Positions 35,188 through 46,500 of a DNA stretch of 64,000 bases are shown piece after piece. Both the position numbers and the translations under genes were made by a program. The notes beneath the pieces were generated by a model that ran no database searches, was not told the origin of the DNA, and saw nothing but the letters and a program-made list of their open reading frames with translations. Position 1 is the stretch's first letter. Every line of letters begins with the position of its first letter. This DNA comes from Siphonodentalium dalli (lineage: Eukaryota > Mollusca > Scaphopoda > Gadilida > Siphonodentaliidae), in NCBI GenBank assembly GCA_032622095.1, contig CP136067.1, forward strand, positions 49,327,899 through 49,391,898, given 5' to 3'.

Positions 35188-36051
35188 ATGACAGCGGTCA
35201 TGGAAACGAGGCAGTCGAAAGACAAACAGGTTGAACAAAACGAAAAACTAGAAAACCTCTATAAATGCAAAGACTTTAGCGATATATCTAAATGTTTTGT
35301 GCAGCTACACCAATCTATAGGCGGCCGGCTTGACTGTGTAGAAAAGACAGTGGTAGAACTTCAAAAAAAAATGGAAGATGTGGAAAAAACATCCAAGAAT
35401 TCTGCGGAGTCTGTAAAATCTCTACGAGATGATACTAACGCGGTAGAAGAGAAAGTTGCTAAACAGGAAGAAACACTTGATGAACTGAAGGTCAGCATAG
35501 ACTTTGTACATGAAGACTTGAAGGAAAAAATAAAAGAATGTGGCTCCGAGTCAATAAGTGCATTGGAAGATAAAGTAAATTCATTTTCGGAGAAACTCAA
35601 TAATCTGGAAATAGCCCATACGAAACTCGACCTATGGGGACGAAAATGGAACCTGGTGTTGAGAGGGATTAAAGGATCGAGGTCTGAAACTCCCAGAATT
35701 ACGTCAGGGAAAGCTTTGGACTTCTTCTCGTCTGAACTCCATATTCAGGAAGAACAATTAAGAGACATGTTCCTCGGTGCTTGCCATCGTTTACCATCAG
35801 GTAGGGATTCCTGCCCTGATATTATGATCAGGTTCCTATCTCTGCCAGACAGAGACATGGTCTTGAATAGCGCCAAAAAACTGCCACCAGGATCGTCAGC
35901 AGGTGTGTCCATAGATCTACCTCCATCTGTTTCTAAATTCAGAGGCGAACTTTTGAGAGAAAGAGCTGCACTACCAGAGAAAGAGAAGAAGCAGACAAAA
36001 CTAGTATACATGAAACAAGAACCCTCCTTGAAGCTAGTAACAAAAAAATAA
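35188..36051 (+). CDS. L1-like ORF1 protein (coiled coil plus RRM)
   Basis: 287 residues from the first ATG (MTAVMETRQSKD). Residues about 25-150 form a long heptad-rich coiled coil (VEKTVVELQKKMEDVEK, LEDKVNSFSEKLNNLE), expected to trimerise. After it come KLDLWGRKWNLVLRGI and the RRM-like domain with LGACHRLPSGRDSCPDIMIRF, then a basic C-terminal region. This is the layout of L1 ORF1p, which coats its own RNA and acts as a nucleic-acid chaperone. The frame is intact. Upstream in-frame sequence starts only with a TTG at 35107, so I prefer the ATG at 35188. Confidence 0.85.
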   Translation: MTAVMETRQSKDKQVEQNEKLENLYKCKDFSDISKCFVQLHQSIGGRLDCVEKTVVELQKKMEDVEKTSKNSAESVKSLRDDTNAVEEKVAKQEETLDELKVSIDFVHEDLKEKIKECGSESISALEDKVNSFSEKLNNLEIAHTKLDLWGRKWNLVLRGIKGSRSETPRITSGKALDFFSSELHIQEEQLRDMFLGACHRLPSGRDSCPDIMIRFLSLPDRDMVLNSAKKLPPGSSAGVSIDLPPSVSKFRGELLRERAALPEKEKKQTKLVYMKQEPSLKLVTKK

Positions 36052-37500
36052 ACTGTTTCATGAATAAATAAAATTGTACACCCATATATATATATATATA
36101 TTTATGTTTATTAAACAATACAGGTACACATACCTGATAAGCTACAAGAAAATCTTGGGAAGAAAATAAAGCTCTATATCTGCCTTGGAGGTATTGTGTG
36201 GAGTTTTGTTTTCCCCCTAAATTTCCAAACTACTGGTACTTAGTCATTGGACCAATAGTATTCCGTGAGTAAATTTGCACAATTTTAGCCCTTCTGGGAG
36301 TCTGCAAGAGATATACTTCCTGTTTTCTCACACATCATGACATTGTTACCTGTATGCACTTTTCCTTTCATTAATACCGGTACTTAACTTCCAAGTACCT
36401 AAGACAATTTAACAATGTTTTGGGACGGTTTTCAAGTATTAACAAGCAAAATCTCACTATATCTATAATAAACAGTTAACAATGAGGCGTGACAACATCA
36501 TTAACAAGATTTAACTGTTGGACCAATTGTTTATCATCGAAAGGTAGTTTTAAGTACTGGTCAGCCCCCTAGAATAGCAAAATGGAAATAAGGATAATTA
36601 TGAATGTCTGAAATGTTGTTCACACGGAAGCACGTTGTAAATTATATATGTATATATATATATGTATGGCAATGTATATGGTTGTATCACGCGGGGAAAA
36701 TATATTTATGTTGTTGTATGTATCAAAAAATGTTAAACATGTGAGAAAACAAATTGTTACTCACAATAGTATACTCATTTATTTATATTAATGGGGAAAA
36801 GCACAAGGCAAAACTTGTTGCTTCCAATGGTTCACTTTGTCAAAGGAGGAAATTTTTTTTTTTTTTTTTTTACATGAGGTACATTTTAAACCAAAACAAT
36901 GTACCTCAAGAGTAGGTGATTATTGTGGCTGAATTGCTCTCTGCGCAGAGATATACATGGAAATGATTCTTGTGCCCAGAGAGTGAACCAGCCAAGGTCA
37001 TCACTGCGGGTCGGAGAACTTGACAAAATATATATTCAAGTTTTTTTGAAAATGAACCAAAAAATAAAAATAAATAAACTGAAAAATTTAAATACGATAA
37101 TAAATATTGAATGTAATTAACCAAACAGTAAGTTACTCATACAAATTGAGGAGATCATTATAAAGACACAAAAAAAACATCACAAAATTGGAGCCCATGT
37201 ACCGTAAAAGGAAATGAGAAATATTGGATATCTACAAATACATATTGAAGGTAAAACCACTTAAAGCCTTCATGACTGTTGTTGTTGCATATCCAGATGT
37301 ATTTACCTTTTATAATACATACACTGTCAAACACCAGAAGTCCGTTGTTATTGTTGATAAAAAAACTAAGATCATGCATACATTTCATCGTTCATTACTT
37401 TTTTATTTGAACTCTTATACATGTTACAATATAAAAAATGAAAGCAGATATTTAAGACGGATAATCAATGATATGATTGTTATCTTATTGAATATTGAAA
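36052..37500. other. Long inter-ORF spacer of the L1-like element
   Basis: About 1.45 kb without coding signal. It holds (TA)n at about 36086-36104 and 36650-36664, a poly-T run near 36850-36870, and a short inverted repeat GAGGTACATT/AATGTACCTC at about 36876-36909. L1 ORFs are usually separated by tens to a few hundred bases, so this could be a family trait or a nested insertion; no target duplication was recognised. Confidence 0.5.
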
Positions 37501-40500
37501 ATGGCTAATATATCAATTGGAGCCATGAACTGTCGTGGGTTGTCGTCTGACCATGTAAAGCGTAGAGATTTATTTAATAGATGTAGAGCTAGGTACGATA
37601 TTTCTTTGTTAATTGATACGCATTCAAGTAAAGAAACAGAAAAAAGATGGAGGATGGAATGGGGTTATGAAGCCATTTTTTCTTCATTTTCCAGTGCTAA
37701 AAGAGGGGTGGCCATTATTTTTAAAAATTCAATCCAGTATGAAATACACGAAATAGTGGCTGATGACGGTGGAAATTACATCATTCTTGATATTACAATC
37801 CAACATCAGAGACTTAGCCTATGTGCTGTATATGGGCCGAACGAGGACAGCCCAATGTTTTTTGAAAAACTTTTAAACAAAATTGACAAATTGGAAAACT
37901 CCTCTATAATAATTGCAGGAGACTGGAATGTACCTCAAGACTATTCAATAGATACAATACATTATAAACAGAAAAACAACACAAAATCAAATGAAAAAAT
38001 GAAGTTCTGGCAAATGAGGTTAGATTTACACGATACATGGAGGCTTCATAACCCAGGCATTAAACGATACAGTTGGAGGGGCCCAGGAAGTAAAATGGCT
38101 AGGCTCGACTACTTCCTGGTCTCCTCTGATCTTCAGTCTTTCATAAAAAAATCTGATATACATATTAGTTATAAATCAGACCATTCTCCAGTGAGCTTAA
38201 CTATACAATTTGTGAGTCATCCCAGGGGCAGAGGGACATGGAAATTTAACAACAGTTTATTGAGAGACAAAAAGTATATAGAATTAGTTAAAACTATAAT
38301 TGCTGAGGTAGTAGACCAATATGTGAATAATAACACTGAAAATATACGCATTGGGGAGGAAAATCTTTTTAAAATCAATGATCAACTATTTTGGGAAACC
38401 CTAAAAATTATGATTCGTGGCCCAACTATTGCATACTCTTCAAATTTGAAAAAGGGAAGAAATGAATCTGAAAATAAACTTGAGACAGAAATTTCAAGGC
38501 TTTCGGAAATACTCGACAATGGTGATGAATCGGTCGCTGCAAAAATAGATAAATTAAAATCAGAGCTAATCGAATTAAGAGACAAGAAAATACAGGGAAT
38601 AATTCTGAGAACAAAAGCAAAATGGAAAGTAGAAGGGGAAAAATCAACCAAATACTTTTGCAATTTAGAAAAAAGAAGCTACACTGAAAAAACTATTGCC
38701 AAACTAATTAAAAGTGATGGATCTGAAATAACCAAACTTTCTGACATAATTGAAGAACAACACAATTTTTACAAAAATCTATATGAATCAAAGATTGAAC
38801 CAACAGCTGGAGATGAAGAAAATAATTTTCTTGATGTTGAAAACCCTTTTCTGAATTTCTTGGATACGCAAGAAACTGAATCCTTGGAGGGACAACTAAC
38901 TGAATACGAATGCACAGCATCATTAAAAAAGATAAAAAATGAAAAATCCCCAGGATCAGATGGATATACAGCAGAATTCTACAAATTTTTCTGGAAAGAT
39001 CTGGGGCAATTTGTTGTTAACTCATTGAACTATGGTTTTCGTACACAAAAATTATCAGTCACGCAAAGATGTGGAATTATAACATGTCTGCCAAAACCCA
39101 ATAAACCTAAAGAATACATTAAAAATTGGAGGCCTATTTCGCTTCTCAATGTTGATGTTAAAATTGGATCAACAGTTATTGCTAATCGGGTAAAGAAAGT
39201 CCTCCCAAAACTTATTTCAGATTCACAACTTGGATTTCTAGCAGGGCGTTACATTGGGGAATCAACAAGGCTTACATTTGATTTATTAGAAAAGTGCGAG
39301 CAAAGAGATATACCTGGATTACTAGTACTACTTGATTTTGAAAAAGCTTTTGACTCCTTAGAATGGAGTTATTTAGAAAATTGTTTAAAATTTTACAAAT
39401 TTGGACCAGATATCATCGGTTGGGTAAAAACCTTTTATTCAGATATTTTCAGCTATATTGTCAATAACGGAAACCTATCTAACAAGATAGATATACATAG
39501 AGGGGTAAGACAAGGTGACCCACTTTCTCCTTACCTGTTTATTTTAGCGGTAGAAACTCTTAGCGCATCTTTAAAAAATAATATAGATATAAACGGGATA
39601 AAAATTAACAAAACTGAATACATGGTCTCACAATATGCAGATGACATGAACCTCTTCCTCAGGAATGACTCACACTCATTAAACGAAGCCCTTAATACAG
39701 TCCGAAATTTCGCAAAGATAACAGGACTAAAAGCAAACTTCCAAAAAACTCAAGTCTTATGGATTGGATCGAAACGGGGCTGTGGTGAAGAAATTCCAAC
39801 AGAAGAAAATATACTATGGAATCACTCAAATTCGGTCACTATACTTGGTATTGAATTCAACCTCTTCAATGACGACTACATTGAAAATAATTACAAGACA
39901 AAAATAAAAAAGCTAGAAAATCTACTGAATGACTGGTCCTTCAGACAACTAAGTCTTACTGGAAAAACAACAGTAATAAAACTCTTGCACTTCCAATGTT
40001 AATTCACTGTCTATCAGTACTACCTCCCCCTTTAAAAGACACATCTCTAAAAATCCAACAAATCTTTTATCGCTTTTTATGGTCTGGAAAAAAAGATAAA
40101 ATTAAACGTAATGTTATAATAAATGAAATTGAAAACGGAGGCTTGAAGTTTCCACATATTGACTCGTTTGCAAATGCATTAAAAATGACCTGGATACAAA
40201 AATTGCTAGACACTTCCAATAATGCCAGCTGGAAAAATATAATTTTAGATGACTTGGAGCCCTTTGGTGGTCCAAAAGTTTGGTTCTTTCAAAATGAAGC
40301 ACTGACTATTATGGCAAATAAAGTTAATCCATTTTGGAAAAGCGTTATACAGGCTTGGAGTTTGGTAGATCAAGATATCAGCACAGCCCCACAAGACATC
40401 CAATCCCAATCCATTTATTGGAATAAATATATAAAAATAGACAATCATATGCTCTTAAACACTAAATGGATAAAGCAGGGTGTATTTTTTATAAATGACT

Positions 40501-41312
40501 TGATGAAAGACGATGGTGGACTCTTAGATTATCCATCATTCTGTAGCACTTATAATTTACAAATTCCTTTCACACACTATCAAGGACTGTTGAATGCGAT
40601 ACCATCCCAATGGAGAGCATGTTTGAGAAATAGTGAGAAACTTGAATCAATTAAAAAAGAAAAAATAGAAATTCTCGGGAATGCCTTAACACCATGTAAG
40701 ATTTTTTACCCAATTATTCTTAGACAATATGCTGAAACACCTTCCCACATACAAAAAAAATGGTCTAATAGACTTGGAATAGCTTTATGTGATTTGGATT
40801 GGAAACAAATATATAGGAACCCATATCATATCACAGATGATACTGGCCTGATAAGTTTTCAATACAAAATTAATCAAGACATACTTTATACAAATTCAAA
40901 ATTATTCAAGTGTAAACTGTCAGAAACAGAATTATGCTCTTTTTGTGGGAACACGAAAGAAACAGTTATACATCTCTTTTGGGATTGCCCCATTTCAAAA
41001 TCAGTTCTACTTCAACTCCAACATAAGTTAAAAGAAAAGTGTGATATTACATTCGAATTAAAACCAGAGTATACTGTCCTAGGTATGCATGGAGATATAC
41101 ATCCCAATGATACCCTTGATATCTGTACAATGCTGTATAGAAAATTTATATACTCATGTAAGATGAGGGCTACCAACCCAACTATAAATGGACTTCTTGA
41201 ATTTTTTAAATATTATAAAAGAATTGAAACTCTAAACACATATTCCTTGAATGATAGAAGTAAAAAATATGGGGAAAGATGGGAAGCTCTGGAAGCAATT
41301 CTTAGCAATTGA
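37501..41312 (+). pseudogene. L1/Tx1-like ORF2: endonuclease/reverse transcriptase with one frameshift
   Basis: The first frame, 37501-40002, starts ATG (MANISIGAMNCRG). It contains the endonuclease (residues 1-235: GDWNVPQD, ARLDYFLVSS, YKSDHSPVS) and the reverse transcriptase (LKKIKNEKSPGSDGYTAEF, NWRPISLLNVDVK, LLDFEKAFDSLEW, GVRQGDPLSPYLF, QYADDMNLF near residue 712). It ends LTGKTTVIKLLHFQC. The second frame (39996-41312) resumes at MLIHCLSVLPPPLKD and runs through to a C-terminal zinc knuckle CSFCGN-H-C (C-X2-C-X8-H-X4-C). The break is one missing or extra base near 39983-39995 (the LALPMLI region). Combined length is near 1270 residues, normal for L1. Only this lesion separates the protein from being open throughout; it may be a sequencing error. 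Confidence 0.88.
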
Positions 41313-41657
41313 AAACAAGGCAATATCTACTTCTCAGTGAAGCTATTACTCAAACATGCTCATAATATGGATTAAATAACTTCCCCCCACGACAGTTCAG
41401 AAATAAGCGATCATAAGTATCCACGTTTCACAAATACACTGATTATCCACAAAAAAAAAAAAAAATTACTTTTTTATATTTTGTTACTTTATATCTACAA
41501 ATTACATGCAATCATATATACATGTATGTTCATATATACCTTAAAATATTTGAAAATGTTATACAATACTGAATAAGACTAATGTCACATGATGAAATTT
41601 AAAAAATGATCTGAATAAAAAAAATATTAAAACAAAAAAAAAAAGTTTTCTAGCATA

Positions 41658-42984
41658 ATTCAAGTATGCTTTGGTGTCTGTCGCTGCCTGTGACCCATAA
41701 AATCAACTTAAAGTCACATACTGTTTTTATTGACGCGAAAATACAGTAAGTCAATATCGAGACATATATCACACTCGTTATACATATAATCTCATGAACA
41801 TGGGAATACTTTGTTATTTGAATCACCCCTCGTGACCTTTCTGTCATAACTATCTCATCATCTTCTATACATATATGGACAAGTATGTTATTTAATAAAT
41901 AAACGCTCTTCATGAAATTACACCCGGTTGAAAGTTCTGTGAATCAGGATTAAGTTGAAAATATGACGTTTTTTCACAAATATCTTCTAGACCAGTTCAT
42001 GCTGTTTGGAACTGCTTGAGTAATGTGACTTTATATTGTGTTGTGTATATTAACTGATCATTGAAGCAATTAAATATGCAATTATTGGAACACGGTATAA
42101 AATTTCAAAAAAAAATCACAATTGGGATTTTAGTCATATTTCAACAACAAATGAACAGAACTTTGTAATGTAAGTGAGGCATATCATTATCTATGAATAT
42201 TCGAACTCATTGGAATCAAAATTCTTACTTTGGCTCAAAATGGCTGCCAAAACGGCCGCCAAAATATGGAAAATGGTAAATATTGCCCCAGCGTGTCCTG
42301 CAATCGCTTACAAGTTGTGGTTGATGTATAAAATTGGCTATTCTGCCTCTTATACATTGAATACTAACATATCTGATGCATGGTTAATTGTTACTATTGT
42401 TACCACTGACATCACCAAAAATATTGGACTTTTCTCTCAAAAACTTGACATAAATATCGGCAAAAATTAACTTTTCAGGTATAGACCATTTTTTCAAGTA
42501 AAATGCAACTATCATTGGTAAAATGTAACTGTCTCTGGATTCAAATGTGTTTATTGTTTTGGTCTATCTTAAATGTGTCACACTGCGGTATCTATAGACC
42601 AAATTGCTCAAGATGGCTTCCAAATTTGTAAAAAGTTTTTTTTTACATATATCCTGAACATTATTCTCTGTGTTATCCGAAAGGGTAGTAAATTGTGACT
42701 CACTAGGTCATTATACGTGTTAGTTAATTAACTGACAACTATATGTTCTATTCTGGTTGTCCCAGTTCCGTATGGGGCATGACAAATTCATTTTAAAGTA
42801 TGGAATTTTGCCAAGAACCTCCTTTGTGATTCTGGCCATATTATTGAATGGAAATGGGCAGAAAGTTGAGACGGAGCCGAGATGGACCATAATCTGTGGC
42901 TATTCTGGTCCATTATGGTAACAAAACATATCAACTGGATGCAGGGTGGATGCCAAGATGGTAGTCAGGGAGTTACTCTATGAT
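41658..42984. other. Left inner arm of transposon E1
   Basis: Non-coding. 41658 continues the terminal inverted repeat interrupted by the L1. 41952-42065 is inverted at 54511-54622. Around 42236-42270 lies AAAATGGCTGCC followed by GGCCGCCAAAATATGG, the paired ATGGC(C/G)GCC motif that recurs in the right end and in the element at 57586-62616. Confidence 0.6.
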
Positions 42985-43340
42985 CACAGTTGAGGTGAAT
43001 AGGTATACATGGAGTTATTGTATGTCATGAATGATGTGAATAGGTATACAATGAGTGACTATATGGTTATGTGTGGGTTGTCCATTGTAAGATGTATAGG
43101 TATACAGGGAGAGGTCATGGTCATGTGTGAGGTGAATCGGTATGAATGGAGTGACTGTATGTTGTATGGTTGTGTATATCCAGTACGGGTGCACCCGATG
43201 TGCCTGTATGGACATTGATGTGGTGTATGAATATAGTTACATGGTCATTTATGTGTTGATTATGTATATATGGAGTGACTGTAAGGTCATGGGTGGGATG
43301 TACATGTGTTGTCTGTATGATCATGGATGGGGTGTGTGGA
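42985..43340 (+). repeat. Minisatellite of ~50-bp units (TATACATGGAGTGACTRTATGGTCATGG family), left array
   Basis: Degenerate units are built from GGTATACATGGAGTGACT, TGGTCATGTGTG and AGGTGAATAGG, repeated about seven times at roughly 50-bp spacing. The same family forms the arrays at 52600-53885 (same orientation) and 54030-54490 (opposite orientation). Confidence 0.75.
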
Positions 43341-43599
43341 TAAATAGGGATTTATTTTATGGTTACGGGTTTAGTTTAAACATATTTTATTGTATCATTT
43401 ATGTACAAATGGGATTGGGGCACAAGTTATACAACTTAGATAGCCCCTCTCCCCATATAATTACACACGTTATTATAACAACAAGATGGTATATACATAT
43501 GTTTAAATTGTTTTTTTGTGTGTGTGTGTTACCAGATCCGGGTTCAGATATGTGAGTTCATTTAGTTTGATTACTGGTTGTTGACATAGAGAAGATGTG

Positions 43600-46500
43600 T
43601 TTGTCAGTTTTAATGTTATCTTTTAATGTTTTAATGTTATCTTTTGGCTCTGCATGGGGTACTAAGACGATGGCGTTCGTGCGTGACGTTGACCCAGGGG
43701 TGGTGAATGTGTTAATTGGTAAAGCGGTTTGTAGCGACTATATATTTTTGAACTTCTGCAAATATTAATTTGTTTTTGTTATTACTAATGTTTGTTAGAC
43801 CTTTAAGGAAGCCGGTGGTATTATATACAGTGATACCCTTTGTTCTAAGCCTATTAAAGAACAGTACGCGTTGTGCCTGGTATAAGGGGCATAAGAAAAA
43901 GTAATGGTGGGCGTCTTCGATTTCGTTTCCACAATCACAGAATGGGCTAAGAGCTATGTGGTTTTCAAATTTGTCATGATTTAGGTCGCTGCATTTGTTT
44001 CTCAATTTGGTATGTATTATATTGTTTTTTCGGGAACCGGTATAATAGTAATTTGGGGGTTTGGGTATGTCGTATATAATTTTGAGGAATATCTTGAATT
44101 CATGTAGGCTTTCAGCTTTGGTTACAATGTCGGGGAGTTTGTTCCAAGTTAGGCACATTTTTGGCATGAACGATTTTCTGAAATGTTCTGTTTCACAATA
44201 ATATGCGTAGAAGTCGCCAGGTCTTCTGAAGGAATAACCCGATACCTCGCCGGCTCGCGGTGGTAGGAGTATGGTTAGATAACTAGGTGCGTCAGCATTT
44301 ATTATTTTGTAAAGCGTTTGTAATTTGTGAAATTCGCGTCTTATTTGCAGTGTGGGCCAGCCAACTTCAAGCATTAAATCTTTAATGGGGGCAGAACGCG
44401 TTAAACCACTGACAATTCTTGCTGCATCTTTATGAAGGCGATCGAGTCTTTCAGTCTGTTGCTGTGGCGCACAGTCCCAGACAATATCGACGTAGTCCAT
44501 TAAGGGGAGTATATAAGTTAGATAAATACATTCAAGTGTCTTTCGGTCAAGCTTATATTTTAATTTTCTGAGTTGGGATAATCTTGCAGAAACCTTTTTC
44601 GCTACGTTATCCAGATATTTGTTCCATTTGAGATTATTTTGGAGTTCCAGACCAAGATGCGTGTGCGAATCTACAAAGGAAACATCGTTTCCCTGGAATT
44701 TCAAGTTGAGATGGGGATTTCCGGATACTAGGGAGTAAGATAGCGCTACAGTTTTTTGAGGATTGAAGGACACTAGCCATTTTTGAGCCCATTCGTCAAT
44801 GTTATTCAAGTCGTTATTTAGATCACTTGTTAGGATATCCATATCGTAATGAGAAGCAGACAAGCATGTATCGTCTGCGAACATTCGCGTATCGGACTGG
44901 GTGACGTCAGGTAGGTCGTTTATATAGACCAGAAACAGGAAGGGGCCCAATATAGATCCTTGGGGCACCCCAGCTGGGATACGTTTCAAGTCAGAATATG
45001 TATCATTTACAAGGACTCTTTGCTTTCTGTTATGTAAATAATCCTCCAGCCAGGCCAGAAGTCGTCCCCTAATTCCATAGTGACTCAACTTATACACCAG
45101 CCCCCGGTGCCAGACTCTCTCAAATGCCTTTGAGATATCACAAAATACAGAACAAGTATATAAGCCTTTGTCGAGAGTCTGGCACAGGTTGTGGTATAAA
45201 TCGATGAGTTGGTATGAGGTACTGCGTCCTGGTAGAAAACCAGATTGGTGGTGGTATAAGAGTTTGTTATCAAAAAAGAAAGTATTTAGATCGTTTAAAA
45301 CTAAATTTTCAAATATTTTGGCCAGGCAAGGTAGTAGGGATATAGGTCTATAATTTTTACTATCAGAGGGGTCGTCTTTTTTAAAGATTGGTGTTACATT
45401 AGCAATTTTCCAATCAGTTGGGAATTTAGATTGTTTTAGTGAAAGCTTAAATAAGATCCGTAAAGGCGATGCAATGGTTTCGGCAGTGTTTATTAGCATT
45501 CGCGCACTTATTCCATCATGGCCATGGGCTTTATTCAATTTGAGGGTTTTGATACTTCTTATGATGTTTTCTCTTGATACTTCAATTTCTGTTATCGTGT
45601 TTGAGCAGCGAAGTTTAAATAACGGGGGGTTGCTGTCTTCTCTCGCTAATGTTGCGTTTGATATGAAACTCTCGTTTAGAATGTTCGCTTTCTCGAAATC
45701 ATCAAATGCATAAGTATCGGCATGGGTACTATTTCTTACAGGTTGATTATATATTGGCGGGATAGTCGCTGTTTTTTTCTTATTAAATAAATAATTCATA
45801 AGATGCCAAAAGTCTCTAGGAGTTGGCGATTCTCTAACTTTCTCTTCGATTTTTTCGTCAAAATTTGCTTTAGCATATTTTTTCATATTATTTACGCGAT
45901 TTCGTGTCTTTTTATATCTTTCCCAGTGGTATAGGGTATTATTTTTTATGGCCTTGGATCTCAGCCTATCACGTTTCCGTATTTCTCTACGTATTTCTGA
46001 AGTGAACCATAATTTGTCTTTAGGTCTGATTACAACAGTAGATTTCGGAATTGAATCGTTCATTACTTCTAGAAATTTGTCATTGAATGATCTAACTGCT
46101 TGGTCGATGTTTGTCGCTGCAGTTGGCTGGAGGATATGTTCCCAGTCTATGCTATTTAATATATTATTGGCCTTTTCGAAGTCAGCCCGTTTATAATTCC
46201 AAATAGTACGATGGAATGAGGTTGCTGGGGAATAATCTGATGATATAGTGGCATAAACTGCAAGATGGTCTGAAACTCCAAGATTTAATGTATCGGCATC
46301 CAGTACCCTCAAAGAATCACTAACTATCAGTGGGTCAAGAAGAGTTTGGGATGTTCCCGCTATTCGCGTAGGTTTTTCAATCACATCACGCAGTCCGTAG
46401 TAATCGATTATGCCCTTTAGTTTTGACAATGGGTTAAGGAGATTTGAGTTGAAATCGCCAGTGATTATTAGTTTATGGTTTGCATCAAGCACGTCATTTA

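Larger units (their letters stand above)
34966..41642 (+). mobile_element. Full-length L1/Tx1-like LINE nested in E1
   Basis: Flanked by a 15-bp target duplication AAGTTTTCTAGCATA (34951-34965 and 41643-41657) and ending in an A-rich tail. The 5' end starts GACTTCCGGTAAAATGGCGGC. An AAAATGGCGGC at the very start resembles the YY1 site that positions transcription in mammalian L1 (known for L1; inference here). ORF1 is at 35188-36051 and ORF2 at 37501-41312, with one frameshift. The 1.45 kb spacer between the ORFs is unusually long. Confidence 0.9.
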
